Notes: generated from the sequence alone by a model not told the origin. Shown: positions 10,990 to 22,199, counted from the first letter of the stretch. The stretch is 64,000 bases of DNA from Rhodocollybia butyracea (GCA_015501585.1 JADNRY010000099.1:124001-188000); one strand, 5' to 3'. Numbers and translations are program-made.

Positions 10990-11185
10990 CCATCTCAAGG
11001 TTCATCTCATTACATTTACTTATTCCTGAACCCTGACGTAGATCTCCCAGTGGCACAAATCTACATGCCTTTTTTGTGGGACTGTTTTTACGCCAACACA
11101 ATCTGATACGTAGGTTCTTTTATCGGCTTGCTTCTGGAGATTCTGACTCTTCTAAACAGCCCACATAACTACTCACCGGTACCTT
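10990..11185 (+). pseudogene. Relic of a C2H2-finger tail downstream of the A2 PB1 exon
   Basis: Around 11050-11095 a frame reads STCLFCGTVFTPTQS and is followed by GTAGGTTC and, near 11155, by AACAG then CCCACATAAC. This matches the split zinc-finger exons at 5500-5640 of A1 (CYFCGADFTTNQKL). The second half of the finger is degraded (HTNTH is no longer readable). So A2 retains both kinds of C-terminal exon in tandem, PB1 first. Confidence 0.5.
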
Positions 11186-11189
11186 CAGC

Positions 11190-11520
11190 CGACGGTCAAA
11201 TTGTAATATAGTTTGAGCGAATTTGACTCAACCTGTTGCTGCCGTGCATTCCTTTGACCAACTACAACTTTCACGACAAGGAAAGCCTCCTGGATCCTCA
11301 AAATTTGATCCTTTCAAGACTCCTTTCAACCTGCATTTCTACCTACCATTTGCTCATCCTCCTCTTCTTGATGTGGCTGGCGGAAACCACAAATTATCGC
11401 AGCCATATTTCGATCCACTAAGTGTTCGTAGTGGATCAAAATATTATCCAACGTCTTCATCTTTCGTCTTCATCTTCCGATACTCGACACTTGACTCCTG
11501 TCGGTAATGACGATGGCCCG
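11190..11520 (+). pseudogene. Family D first-exon relic
   Basis: GCGAATTTGACTCAACCTGT, TTTGACCAACTAC and ACGACAAGGAAAGCCTCCTG correspond to the first coding exon of D2 (29570-29660), followed by the TTTGCTCATCCTCCTC equivalent. Frameshifts and truncation leave no BTB part here; the family C gene follows in the opposite direction. Confidence 0.5.
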
Positions 11521-11937
11521 CCCAGAAAACATTTGAACAGAAATCTCCTGATTCACCAGTTATTCAACAACCAGGCCAACGATGGAGAATAGGAAGAAGT
11601 ACATAATTAATCGCAAAAAGTCCAACGAGTGTTAATCTACTGGGACTACTTCCGGCATATGCAAGCATGTATCGACCTTTTATATAGCGGTTAAAGAGCA
11701 TATGATAGTGCGTCATTGCTTAGGCTCTGTCCCACGCAGAGATCTGCGTAAGAACGCAGCTGACTGACTCTGCTTCTTCATTTCAGGTCAAACTGACACT
11801 CAATGTTGAATGTGGACAATCCCTCGCCTTGCCTCTCAGCTGAGGCTTAATCTTCTCGTTGATCACCCACATCTGATATTCGAGTTCCGTTTGCCGCACA
11901 TGCCTAATACCAAGTACTTGTAAACAAGAAGAACATT
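11521..11937. other. Conserved A-C spacer
   Basis: The stretch 11575-11790 matches 20185-20400 closely (AGAAGTACATAAT.AATCGCA and GCAAGCATGTATCGACC are in both). It is the shared 3' spacer between the convergent A and C genes. No ORF is supported. It probably contains both transcription ends. Confidence 0.5.
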
Positions 11938-13217
11938 TTAACTAGGTAGCTGAGAAATATAAGGAGGTGGTGCCTCATTGCTGAGACCCTGCGCCCACAC
12001 AGAGCTCTGCCCAGCCTGTAACAATGCAATCTGCTCAGACATTATGTGAATTTGGTCTTGCAGTTGTGCCGTATTTGTTCCCCTTGCAGAAAATTCCTCT
12101 TGTAAATTGGCACGAGATGGGGAATTCAGTGACTGTAAACAAGGAGGCTCCTCAGCCTTGCTTCTCAACTGCCCAATCTCCTCATTCAAGCTCACCTGTA
12201 TCTTAGGTTGCCAGGGGTGCCGTGGCTCGGCTATGGCATCAGCCGGCGGAGGGTTAGGAACGTCCGAGCGCTTGAGGTATGGCAGAGTAGCTGAGGTGAG
12301 AGTTGGTGGATGTAGTCCTTGAAACCATTGACGCCAACGGAAAAAAAGTACCGCCACAGATGCTCCAAGGGCAGCCAATCCACCGATTACACCTCCGACA
12401 ATTGCACCAACCGGAGAGCGGTCTTTGGTGGAAAACAGCGGAGAGGAGCCTGTCGGTGTCACAAAGGTGGGTGACTGGGACTCGGATGTTAACGATTCCG
12501 TTTCCACAGCGTTTTCGAATCTGGAAAATATAGATAAGATCAGCTACTGAATATCTAGCATAGGAGGTTTTAATGGCTCACGTATACAGAGCATAGTCGA
12601 AATTTACAAAAATAGATACATCAAGACCAGACGTACTGATCACCATCTGGTGGGTAGAATTCTCCAAACCAGAGGTTGAAAACGCCAACGCGCTTTCATT
12701 GAACTGGAAGTCTGGGAGCAAGGGATCAGGTGCGTGGGTAAAATTGCCAACCAACGCGCCATTCAAAGTGAAATTAGCAGCAGTTGTAGCGGTAATCTGC
12801 GAAGCAGGATTGTTCACGAGAATGAAAAAAATATAGACGGCAGTTCCTGTAATCGTTATTAGAATCAGTTTTAGACGAGCATAGAGGAGATTGCTCACCA
12901 ATGAAGTCAAATGTTATAGATATACTGCTCATCGTAGGGTGGTACGTTGCTGCGGTATACGTACCATCAAATGCATCGGAGATTGGGGGTTGGATAGAAC
13001 AACCCGTACAATTTTGGTTTGCCCAAGCAGTTGTAGGTAAGAAGACTGGCTTCTGTCCAGTGACAGAGTCACCGAACGTATCGTCAATTGAGCGATTGAC
13101 CGCTTGAAGTCGAACTGCTGTGATCTGGAGAAACAAAACAAGAAAAAGTGCTCTAGGATTCGCGGATGCATTCAAGCAGATAGTATCGAAGAAGGGATGC
13201 GATTTTAAGCGGGCCAT
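11938..13217 (-). CDS. Type-I membrane protein with PPxY tail, family C (C2)
   Basis: Three exons (13217-12899, 12846-12582, 12520-11938) join in phase to 388 residues. Order: a hydrophobic N-terminal signal (ALFLVLFLQITAV), an ectodomain of about 160 residues with NCTGCSIQPP, FDGTYTAATYHP, SISITFDFIG, AVYIFFILVNN and HQMVISTSG..FDYALYT, a Ser/Thr-rich stalk, one membrane helix (VGAIVGGVIGGLAALGASVA, about 231-254) and an Arg stop-transfer. The cytoplasmic part has a predicted coiled coil (AQLQDQIHIMSEQIALLQ) and ends EAPPPYISQLPS, a PPxY motif as bound by WW domains of Rsp5/Nedd4 ligases. The ectodomain/helix layout is that of a very common Agaricomycete membrane family of unknown ligand. 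It faces A2 tail-to-tail. Confidence 0.9.
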
Positions 13218-13270
13218 GTAGTTCCCCTGGGGTCCAAATTGTAAAGGTTACTCCATGATCATACTCAGAA

Positions 13271-13284
13271 GGCCTTTTATAAAT
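13271..13284 (-). promoter_or_regulatory. TATA-type core promoter of C2
   Basis: On the minus strand TTTATAAAAGGCC lies about 55 nt before the C2 start. The same element is kept before C3 (21871-21884) and is altered before C4 (28833-28843, CATAAAAGTCC) and C5 (44103-44113, CATAAAAGGCC). Confidence 0.5.
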
Positions 13285-13599
13285 GTGACACAATCTGGCA
13301 ATCCACGTTTTGCGGTAACTGGTTCAACAGCGATGATAAGACGGAGTTCTTCATTGAATCAGTGATCAACAAATCCATGTGGTTGTTTCATTATGTTAGA
13401 TGGATGGAAGTCTCGCAAGTCATAATTACGAGAATAACAGGAGAATAACTGGAGAATTGCTCAATTGTGGTGATATGTAGTAGGAAAGTTGAAGGCAGGA
13501 AATAAAAACTACCCGGCATGGCTCAAAGATCATTCCGGCACAAAGTTGTGAGGAAATGAGATACTTAGATGTACAAAGTCAACTATTTCCTTTTTTGAG
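13285..13599. other. C2 upstream region
   Basis: Shares blocks with the regions upstream of C3, C4 and C5 (GTGATCAACAAAT.CATGTG, GAGAATAA.AGGAGAA, AAGGCAGGAAATAA). Spacer duplicated with the module; no ORF supported. Confidence 0.4.
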
Positions 13600-15551
13600 C
13601 GAATCAGACAACTTGTTACTGTCCCCATGGATTCCATTGACCCCTAACGGAGCATGGCATGGCGGAAACCACATATGTTCAACCCCTTTGCATATGGTCT
13701 GCACAGAAAGGTGAGTTTGCAACTACTTTTGCCTGATTCCAGCTGTTCAATATTTAATGTTTCAACCAGGCCAGCAACGGAAACTGTAGGCCTAAAGCAG
13801 TCCCTTCTAGGGGGTTGGCATTTAAATAAACAAGAAACTAGCGAGGTTTCTTGTCTAGCAACATCAGCCTCCTATGGGCTTGGTTACCGGGCTATGGAAA
13901 CTGAACTCTACGCGTTAGTACGCCCTCAGCAAGCCCTCAGACAAATTTCTGGATCCTAGGTTTGTATGTTCCCAGCTGACAATACCTAATAGAGGCAGCG
14001 TGGTTTAAGTCTGTGGCATTGGTTACTAGTACAACCATCTCCTATCGAATCAACGGAATTAAGCTTCTTCAACCCCGCCTACCTTGCCCGTGGCACGGGC
14101 AAGGTAGGCGGGGTTGAAGAAGCTCACAAATCATCGCTGAAGAAAAACAGAAAAATTCCTCCATTTATCCTAACGCACTCGCTGGCCATAAAGAAGGCAA
14201 GAATATGGTCATTGATGTTGATTCGGACCCAGAGACCAAGGACAGCGAAGAAAAATGAGCACATAAATGAAGTGAGCAAGAATCAACTGCTTATGTTACT
14301 CTTCAATGTCAACAGATGGTGAACTAAAGCTTGTCTTCCGCGTTGTGTGCATTAGATGGGCCTGGACCGGGCACACAATTGAATTTGAAGCTTAACCGTG
14401 GGTGAACCAGCGGTTCAAGTCGAAGGACTCGCTCGATCCAAATAGCCGAACTACTACACTCTCCATCGCCGTTGGATCATCTCAAATATCATTTTCACGA
14501 TTCATTCAATCACTCCAGTACTTGGATAGTTCGGCTAGGTGTGATGCAGTTTAAGCTACACGGAATGGTGAGTTTCGAATGTCCTACTATTCTTTTGATC
14601 GATGTTATGTATCGTATTGGCAGAACGTGGAGTCTGATTCAAGGAACGCTTTGAGGAGGGTCCAGATGAGGTGAGTCAAGAGCTTCCGGTATATATTCTG
14701 GATGGTGCAGTCGAGGAGCCCGATTTCGTCAATTTATTGATTGCGGTAAAAGACGCTAGGTGTGTTTATTCCCTCCTCGCAAATTCTCAATACTACCTAC
14801 ATTACTGATGACGCTATACAAGACTTACGTCGACACCCCACCGGACTCTGCTGTTCTCATTTCAATCCTCTGGGCTTCAGTTTACTTTCCAAGAATTGGG
14901 CGATAGGTCTTCTCAAAAAGAGGGGGCTAAACTAGAACCTTTGTCGCACAGCTCCTGCACGACAGATTTCTCCACGCGGTTATCCCCCGATGAAGCAACT
15001 ACTGTCGTGTCGGTCGCTCGTGAATGCGGTTCTGGAAGTTTCCCGAAGCGAGCACTATATGAGCTCGTACGAACTGATTGCTTTGGACAGAAGGGCACGT
15101 CTGTAAGCACCAGCTCTGGTGTCTCGAATGCTATGCTCTCGCCTAGCGACTACCACCATCTTTTACAAGCCCGCGAAATACTCATTTCCTTGTGGATCTC
15201 AGTCGCCGCTGCCCCTTTTCCTTACTGTTTGGATGCTGTGAGTGGGCCTTGCGTAGCACGCAGTCATTCACCGGTCCCAGATACAACCATCTTGAGACTG
15301 CTGCATGAACCACGACACCGACACGGATATGGATGTCTCTAAATCTTTCAATGTTCGACATGTATATGAACAATCCACTAGGTGGGGTGGAGAAACTTGC
15401 GCTGTTGTGTTAGGAAGGGGGTCCGGAGGAGACGGGGCTAGGTTATTGAACTCCTTGTGCTCGAGCTCGGAAGGAACTTTGGATGAAACGCAGCTGAGAG
15501 GAGTGGTGGCAGATTTTTGGGCAGGTTGTTGGTTGCTGAAATCGTCTTGAC
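13600..15551 (+). pseudogene. BTB protein pseudogene, family D (D1)
   Basis: A decayed copy of D2. The BTB start reads LKYHFHDSF..RLGVMQFKLHG near 14475-14570. The next exon lies near 14620-14760 (PVYILDGAVEEPDFVNLLIAV). The C-terminal exon near 14840-15550 reads LSPDEATTVVSVAREC, RALYELVRTDCFGQKG, LSPSDYHHLL and LISLWISVAAAPF. Frameshifts separate these pieces; one falls after DTTILRLLHE near 15305. The 5' part differs from D2 and matches the head found at 22250 and 44565 (GTTCAACCCCTTTGCATATG). A perfect inverted duplication sits in the middle (14062-14124). Confidence 0.7.
14062..14124. repeat. 63-bp near-perfect palindrome
   Basis: The left arm 14062-14092 (AGCTTCTTCAACCCCGCC...) is the exact reverse complement of the right arm 14094-14124, with one G between them. 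Both arms are 31 bp without mismatch. The right arm is ordinary D-family sequence (compare GGCAAGATAGGCAGGGT at 45382), so the left arm is the new, inverted copy. Confidence 0.9.
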
Positions 15552-16299
15552 TGAGATCCTTGTGCGTAAGGCTTGCTTGCATTGCTGCTTCTAGATTTCT
15601 TATTATATTACGCAACTCGTCGAATGTTTTGTGTACGATACAACTGTAATCCAGTCATCAGATTCACTGTGCTGAAAAACATTGCCTTTTTAGACGACTT
15701 GACGCGTGATCGCATGATGGCTGACTCAATTTCGGTGTCAACTTGACTTGTTACTTCGACCATGAAATCGTTCGATTCTCGACAAGTTCCAGTATGCCTC
15801 GGCAACCAAAGATTATCGATTAAATGTTGAAAATCTAGCTGTATGCGAAATGTGACGCGAAAGTTGACGTTGAGCGCTGAATATTGAATATACCAGGCCA
15901 GTCAAGACAGCGGTAGGTTCTATAACTATTTCATTCCTTGTGCTTCTATCCAGTCATCGCGGCTGTCTAACAATGTCCGTCTTAGATATTCTTTGACCAG
16001 TGCCACTCCACCACTCTAATTATACCTCGACTCATTAGTGTCAAGAGATTTTAGAGTCTGCCTTCGGGAGACAAGTCGACAACCACTCATCGTCTTCTAT
16101 GACACACTGATTTTCTCCGAAAGCTCAATCTGTTCAATCCTGGCCCATACGCTCAATATTTAACGTTCAATACCGAAATGGTACTCAAGAAACTCCTTGT
16201 CGGCTCGCACTTTTGGTAATCAGACGTCACGCTCGCCTCCGAAGCCAGCCATCTCCAAAGCTCGACCGTCTGCTGACACCGTTGTTCAATGCCAAGTTC
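15552..16299. other. D-to-B spacer with UPF1 start relic
   Basis: This spacer recurs between D and B relics at 38660-39330, 46790-47400, 50400-50800 and 51500-52220. At 15760-15800 it holds a degraded piece like TTCGACAACTTCCAGTACGA, which resembles the first codons of UPF1. The later part (16120-16300) has CTCAATCTGTTCAA, CAATATTTAACGTTCAATAC and CCAGCCATCTCCAAAGCTCG, repeated in the other copies. No ORF supported. Confidence 0.45.
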
Positions 16300-17371
16300 A
16301 GTTATGAATGCACCTTATACGAAGCATCGTCCGCGCACTAAGCATCATTGCGATGTTACTCGTGTTTTCAAGTAATATCGAGGTTATGGTTACGTGTAGC
16401 AAGGCTGTTAATTTCTACGAGGCGCATGAGGGAAAGAATAATGCTACAATGGGTGCTATGAATATGGATTATTGTGTGAGTTTTACTGAAGTTCTTAACC
16501 CGCTCGTACTGACAGACGTATGCGGTGCAGTGGAAGTACCATTTTTAATCAGCCAGCTGGGATATTCTGTCCGTAGTTGAGAGTTTGTTGATCGTTTTTC
16601 AGGTAGCTATCCTCATCTGTACGTCTTTGTCTTGTTCTCCTTGTTTCTGTTTCTAATATCCGCCTGGTTTTGTTTCCAGTGTCTGAATGCTCCTTTCACC
16701 CACTTTTTCCCTGTCCTCGGATCCGGATTCAGTACCAGCGCACTAGGAATCTTCCAATGTCTCATTGGTGCTCATATCCTCTCTCATCACGTCGATGAAT
16801 TCACCCTCGTCTCAGCGTTCTTTCTCCTTTCCCTTGGCTGTCTCACATTGGCTTCGTTTACTGGGAATCCGCGAAGACCCGGGGTCCATTACTTCGTGGC
16901 GTGCGGAATCGAAAGCCGTGCTTCCTACTATAAACCATCCTCGTCCTGTATTCGTCAAAGTTTCTTCAGCGTATCCGGGTATCCTGGAGATAGCAAAGCC
17001 CGCTTCTGAATTTAGGTCGTTCAGGAGCGTGAGGAGCATGGATAAATCTGGGTATGGGTATGGTGACAGGGTGAGAAGGCTGCGGGGTTGAGAGGGTCGG
17101 CAGCGGTGGTTTATCCTGTAGAGGCCGGAGGAATTGTTGCCCTGGTATGTGACGCCTCCGCCGGGAGCTTCGCCTTCTCATCCCGCTGCGCTTGAATGCA
17201 CACCGTCTGCAACGTCGAGTTTTGCGTCTTCGAGTATGACATAGCATGCACAGTGGGCACAGCACGTCGCATTATGAGGAGGAGGAGGATTCCGGATCTG
17301 AAGAAGACGTGGAAGAGGTTATTCATAGCCATCATCAGCCGACGTTCAAGTCTAGTCGTACGGCTTTGTAA
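16300..17371 (+). pseudogene. Family B pseudogene (B2)
   Basis: Corresponds to B1 exons 2-4: VRALSIIAMLLVFSSNIEV near 16330, FNQPAGIF near 16540, LGIFQCLIGAHILSHHVDEF near 16750 and RSVRSMDKSGYGYG near 17025. Defects: exon 1 is gone; a one-base loss after QPAGIF gives an immediate stop; frameshifts follow SLGCLT and the C-terminal tail. The end TTCAAGTCTAGTCGTACGGC is almost identical to B1, which points to duplication rather than ancient paralogy. Confidence 0.75.
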
Positions 17372-17582
17372 AAGCAACGGGTTTGCTTTTTTGAACACTC
17401 TACGCTTATCTCAAGTTAATTCCCTGTTAGTGTACGTTCCTTGGCATATATAATCGTTAGCATTAGCAATTTCTGTAATCCGATTTCTTCCACTGAACAA
17501 CATTTCGCACTGTCTGTCAATCTCGACTTCAACTTATTACTTGGACCACCTCCCAGCGGGCCTTGCCTCTCGCCGGTACTAC

Positions 17583-17737
17583 TTAAATGGTTATCTGTTC
17601 ATGTGAAGTGCACGTTGTGGGCACGTTGTACAGTTAAATGGTTATCTTATCTGTTCATGTGAAGTGCACGTTGTGGGCACGTTGTGGGCACATTGTACAG
17701 TTAAATGATTAACGTTGTGGGCACGCACGTTGTACAG
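17583..17737. repeat. Tandem array of the family A promoter motif
   Basis: Three imperfect units of 51, 67 and 37 bp, each starting TTAAATG and ending TTGTACAG, with CACGTTGTGGGCACGTTGT inside (17583-17633, 17634-17700, 17701-17737). The core GCACGTTG occurs once or twice before A2, A4, A6 and A7. The array lies about 120-275 bp upstream of the A3 start, the best-preserved A gene. Confidence 0.7.
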
Positions 17738-17858
17738 GTGTTTCCCTCTTTTCATTTCGTCTTTGCCGCCTTCCACGCACTATTGACCCAGACATATCCG
17801 CTGGCTCTTTCTTGCGGCCGAAGCACGAAGTATCACGTCACCTCAGTCGAGGCCAACA

Positions 17859-20006
17859 ATGCAACCCGGACCTGCCTCGTTCTTCATGGGCTCACGTGAA
17901 TTCACCATATCCGGCGGCCATTTTACAAACAATGCTTACTATGGATCTGAAAGTAAGTTATCGTCTTATTCTTGCCCCAAGAAGTTGCTCTCATTGACTA
18001 TTGTTGCCGTTGGAAAGATTGGAACTCTGATACTAGCAAGGTTTCAATAGTGAGTACTATAACTCTCCCGCGGTGTATTATTGTGCAAATATTCACTGGC
18101 GAAAAGTACCCTAGGCATAAATTTCACAATTGGGGGGTTGTTCGCGCACGAAAAAACTGGACCTTCAACAGTGCAGTCATGGAGAAAGAGGGATCTGGCA
18201 AGTCGATGTCTGTGTTTGTTCAGACATTCGAGGGCCATGGAGTGAAACAAGTGAGCTATAAACAGTAACTTCAACGAGTCAAGATTGTTTTGTGCTGATA
18301 CAAGTTGTGACTGTCCTAGTTATTCGCAAACACACTTGAATTTTCGAGGCAACTAGTGTGTGTAACTGTCACCATAGATCGATGATTGCCCTTATAACTT
18401 ATAAGGCTTCGTGAATGGTAGAAATGGACATCACCTCAACATCATAGGAGTATCTCCTTCCTCAGATTCCAAAAGCGACGCACGTTATATCATCTATGAA
18501 AGAGGTATGTCTGTTCACAGATCTACGTGTCTTAGAGTGTTGGGCTCAATGCAAACACATACTACCCAGCGCACAGTAGAGACACTCGTCGCCTGCTAGC
18601 AGCAGCGTTAGTGAAAGGGGAGAAAGAAACCACGACCATGGGTCTGAGAACAGTGAGCGCTCGACTATTCAATGTTTTCTAGTGATATCGGCTGAAAAAG
18701 CTCTTAGGTTTATGGCATTACGGTACGTGCCTATAGCTATGCGCAGAAATGAGATAGTTACGGTACAACATTTGAATTCTGATACAGTCAGCACTCGCCC
18801 ACTTGTCCAAAGTATGCTCAAGCATTCCCTTGGCACAGATTTCAGTTGAAGTAAGTCCTTAAGTTCTCGGATTTTAGCCGTTACTCTATTCAATGGGTGT
18901 GCTATCAGGACTTCGACACCTTCTCAGATGATTCGGGGCACACTGTGCTTTGCTTTACACCCAATATTGTGGATATTGATAAGTTTGAACAACCCACTGG
19001 TGTGACCAATCGTGATCGTAATGACTTGCATGTGTGTATTTTGCTCATAAAGAAGGTCTGGATCAACTTGGTTGTCGTTGGCTGGTCTGGTAAATCTATA
19101 ATCTTTCAGATTTTTACAGAGGCAAATCATATAATCTGGCGTGAGCCATCTTTGCTTTAAAGGCTTGTAAGACCGGCAATCACATTAACCCCCCTTTTTT
19201 TCCAGGAGAAAAAGTTGATCGATATGCGTTGGACTGGTTGAGTTTTGGTTGCAGCAATTCAGATAACAATAATCTAGGCGGTCACCGCGACCAGAGTCAA
19301 GGTTCTGCAGCTGAATTGTTCCTTCAAGCATCAGAAAACGACCGGGAGTCTTCGAGCCAGCCTCGACGCGAGCTTAGATGGAAGTCCCTCGAGTCTAATA
19401 TGCCCTTGTCAGATATATCTCAGGTGTATGAGGATTTCCTTCTTGACTCTCCTTTTGACATGAGTCCACCAGTTCCTGAGCTTCCTCGCCGCTTGGGGAG
19501 AGGCACCATCAGCCATAAATGTAAAGGATATCGCCGCGAAGAGGTTACCTTTACTCCTGATGCCTTTGAAAATACAGTTGTGGTGTTTCGGGAGCCGTCA
19601 TTGAATGAAAAATGCGTGCTGTGTGGTACACTCATCACTATAGAAGAAAGTCTCTGTACGTTTGATTGTTCATGGTCAGAAATTTTTGTAGCTGACTGTT
19701 CAATGTTCAGTAGCCAGCCCAAGGATCCTAGCTGGGTCGGGACTGCCTGTGAAAGTCAAGGTCAAGGTCCACTTTCACGAAGACATCTTTATCATCCATG
19801 TATCTCGGGTGATAGAGTATGATGAGCTTGTCAAGAAAGTTGGTCGAAAGATACGCCTTTCGGGACTACGTAGGGGCGATGGACCAATACATGTAAAGTA
19901 TCGAGACGAAGGTGGTGATATGATACCACTAGGAACAACAGAGGATGTTCAGATGGCCTTTGAACAATGTCAACCAGGCAGGCACCTGACACTGTTTGTT
20001 ACATGA
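17859..20006 (+). CDS. Kinase-like (pseudokinase) protein with PB1 domain, family A (A3)
   Basis: Twelve exons join with GT-AG introns and consistent phases to 481 residues: 17859-17952, 18018-18049, 18107-18250, 18320-18357, 18422-18504, 18600-18652, 18708-18722, 18788-18850, 18909-19055, 19110-19140, 19206-19655, 19711-20006. The head has FFMGSREFTISGGHF, an Agaricomycete N-terminal motif. Residues about 43-234 look kinase-like: VFVQTFEGHG, NGHHLNIIGVS, RYIIYER, MGLRTVYGITSALAHLSKV. Where HRD and DFG should be, one reads LAQISVEDFD and VLCFTPN, so catalysis is unlikely. The linker (SQPRRELRWKSLE, CKGYRREEVTFTPDAF, CVLCG) matches a basidiomycete kinase-like family. The last ~85 residues are PB1 (VKVHFHEDIFIIHV, RDEGGDMIPLGTTEDV). 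Convergent with C3. Confidence 0.85.
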
Positions 20007-20545
20007 GAATCTTTTGTTCTGTCTCTGTCACGGTTTCTGTCTCATCCTTCCTGACTTCCCGTTCTTGTTTTCTATCTGACTATTCCTCCATAATGATATA
20101 ATGATTTTATCATGCAACACAGCACTTATTTGTTGTTTTACTTGCACGCTCTCCAGAGTTCCACTTCCCGCATCTTCTGTCCATCCCAACAGGCCAGTGA
20201 TGGAGAATAAGAAGAAGTACATAATCAATCGCAAAAGGTCCAACGAGTGTCAATATACTTACTACTTCCGGTGTGTGCAAGCATGTATCGACCTTTTATA
20301 TATAATAGCGGTTGAAGAGCATATAACAGTGCCCCATCGCTTAGGCTCTGGGCTCTACTGAGCTTGTAAGAACACAGTTGACTGACCCGCTTTTTCATCT
20401 CAGGTCAAACTGACACTCGATGTTGAATGTGGAAAATCCTTCGCCTTGCCTCTCAGCTGCTCAATCTTTTTCGTTGATCACACACATCTGATATTTGAGT
20501 TCTATTTGCCACAAATGCCTAATATCAAGCCTGAGTACTCGTTGT
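20007..20545. other. A3-C3 convergent spacer
   Basis: The 3' spacer shared with the A2-C2 interval; the part just after the A3 stop also matches 61600-61830. No coding pattern. Confidence 0.45.
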
Positions 20546-21772
20546 TTAACTAGGTAGCTGAGAAGTATAAGGGGGCGGTGCCTCATTGCTGAGACCCTGC
20601 TCCCACATAGAGCTCTGCCTAGCCTGTAACAATGCAATCTGCTCAGACATTATGTGAATCTGGCCTTGCAGTTGCGCCGTATTTGTTCCCCTTGCAAAAA
20701 CTTCCTCTTGTACAAAGTTGGCGCAAGATGGTGAATGCAGTAAATAAAGAGGCTCCCCAGCCTTGCCTCGCAACTGCTCAATCTCCTCATTCAAGTCCAC
20801 CCGTTGCCAGGGGTGCCGTGGCTCGGATATGGTATCAACCGGTGGAGGGTTAGAAACTTCCGAGCGGTTGAGGTATAGGAGAGTAGCTGAGGTGAGAGCT
20901 GATGGACGTGATTGACGCCAGCGGAAGAAAAGTACCGCCACAGATGCTCCAAGAGCAGCCAATCCCCCGATTACGCCTCCGACAATTGCACCAACCGGAG
21001 AGCGGTTTTTGGTGGTAGATCGGGGAGAAGAGCCTGTCGATGTCACAAAGGTGGGTGACTGGGACTCGGATGTTAACGATTCCGTTTCCACGGCGTTTTC
21101 GAATCTGGAAAATGTAGATATGATGATCAGTCACTATAGATATAGGAAGTTCTAATGACTCACGTATACAGCGCATAGTCGAAGTTTACAAAAATAGATT
21201 CATTGAGACCAGACGTGCTGATCACCATCTGGTGGGTAGCATTCTCCAAATCAGAGGTTGAAAACGCCAACGCGCTTTCATTGAACTGGAAGTCTGGGAG
21301 CAAGGGATCAGGTGCATGGGTGAAATTGCCAACCAACGCGCCATCCAAAGTGAAATTAGCAGCAGTTGTAGCGGCAATATTTGGATTTGGAGGGTTGTTT
21401 ACGAGAATGAAAAAAATGTAGACGGCAGTTCCTACACCAATTACTAAGATAAGTTCTAGACGAACGTGGAAGAGATTGCTCACCAATGAAGTCAAACGTT
21501 ATCGAAATATTGCCGAGCGTAGAATTGTACGTTGAAGCAGTATAGGTACCATCGAACGCATCGGAGGTTGGGGGTTGGATAGCACAGCGCGTACAACTTT
21601 GGTTCGCCCAAACACCTGGCGTTGTAGGTGAGAATACTGGCCTCTGTCCAGTGACGGAGTCACCAAACGTATCGTCAATTGAGCGATTGACTGCCTGAAG
21701 CCGAACTGCTGTGACCTGGAGAAACAAAACAAGAAAAAGTGCGCCGGTATTCGAGGATGCATTCAAGCACAT
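20546..21772 (-). CDS. Type-I membrane protein with PPxY tail, family C (C3)
   Basis: Exons 21772-21484, 21431-21164 and 21104-20546 join in phase to 371 residues. Domain order is as in C2: hydrophobic signal (ALFLVLFLQVTAV), ectodomain with SCTRCAIQPP, FDGTYTASTYNS and HQMVISTSG, stalk, helix VGAIVGGVIGGLAALGAS, coiled coil (AQLQGQIHIMSEQIALLQ) and tail APPPYTSQLPS. The start used by C2 and C5 (ATGGCCCG) is changed to AAGGCCCG here (21811-21813 on the plus strand), so translation must begin at the next ATG, 13 codons shorter with the signal core kept. The two copies have diverged most at NCTG/SCTR and in the stalk. Confidence 0.87.
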
Positions 21773-22199
21773 AGTATCAAACTTAAGAAAGGATGCGATT
21801 TTAGGCGGGCCTTGTAGCTCCCCTGGGGTACAGATTGTAAAGGTTACCCATGATCATACGAACTTAAGAAGGCCTTTTATAAACTTGACACAATTTGGCA
21901 CAATCCAACGTTTTGCGGTCAACTGTTTCAACAGCGATGATACGACCAATCTTTCCTGATTGAATCAGTGATCAACAAATATATGTGGTTGCTCTGGGGC
22001 CTGGGCCGAAGCAGTATAGCTGAACGCAAGTCTCATAAGTCCTGATTCACGAGAATAAAAGGAGATTCGGAATCATACACTTGTGGTGATATCTAGTAGG
22101 AAGGAAAGAAGGCAAGAAATAACAACTACCTGGCATCATGGTGCGAAGATCAGTCCGGTACAATTTGAGGAGATGAGATAATTAGACAAGTCAACGATT
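21773..22199. other. C3 upstream region
   Basis: Promoter with TTTATAAAAGGCC on the minus strand (21871-21884), then spacer homologous to the region upstream of C2. No ORF supported. Confidence 0.4.
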
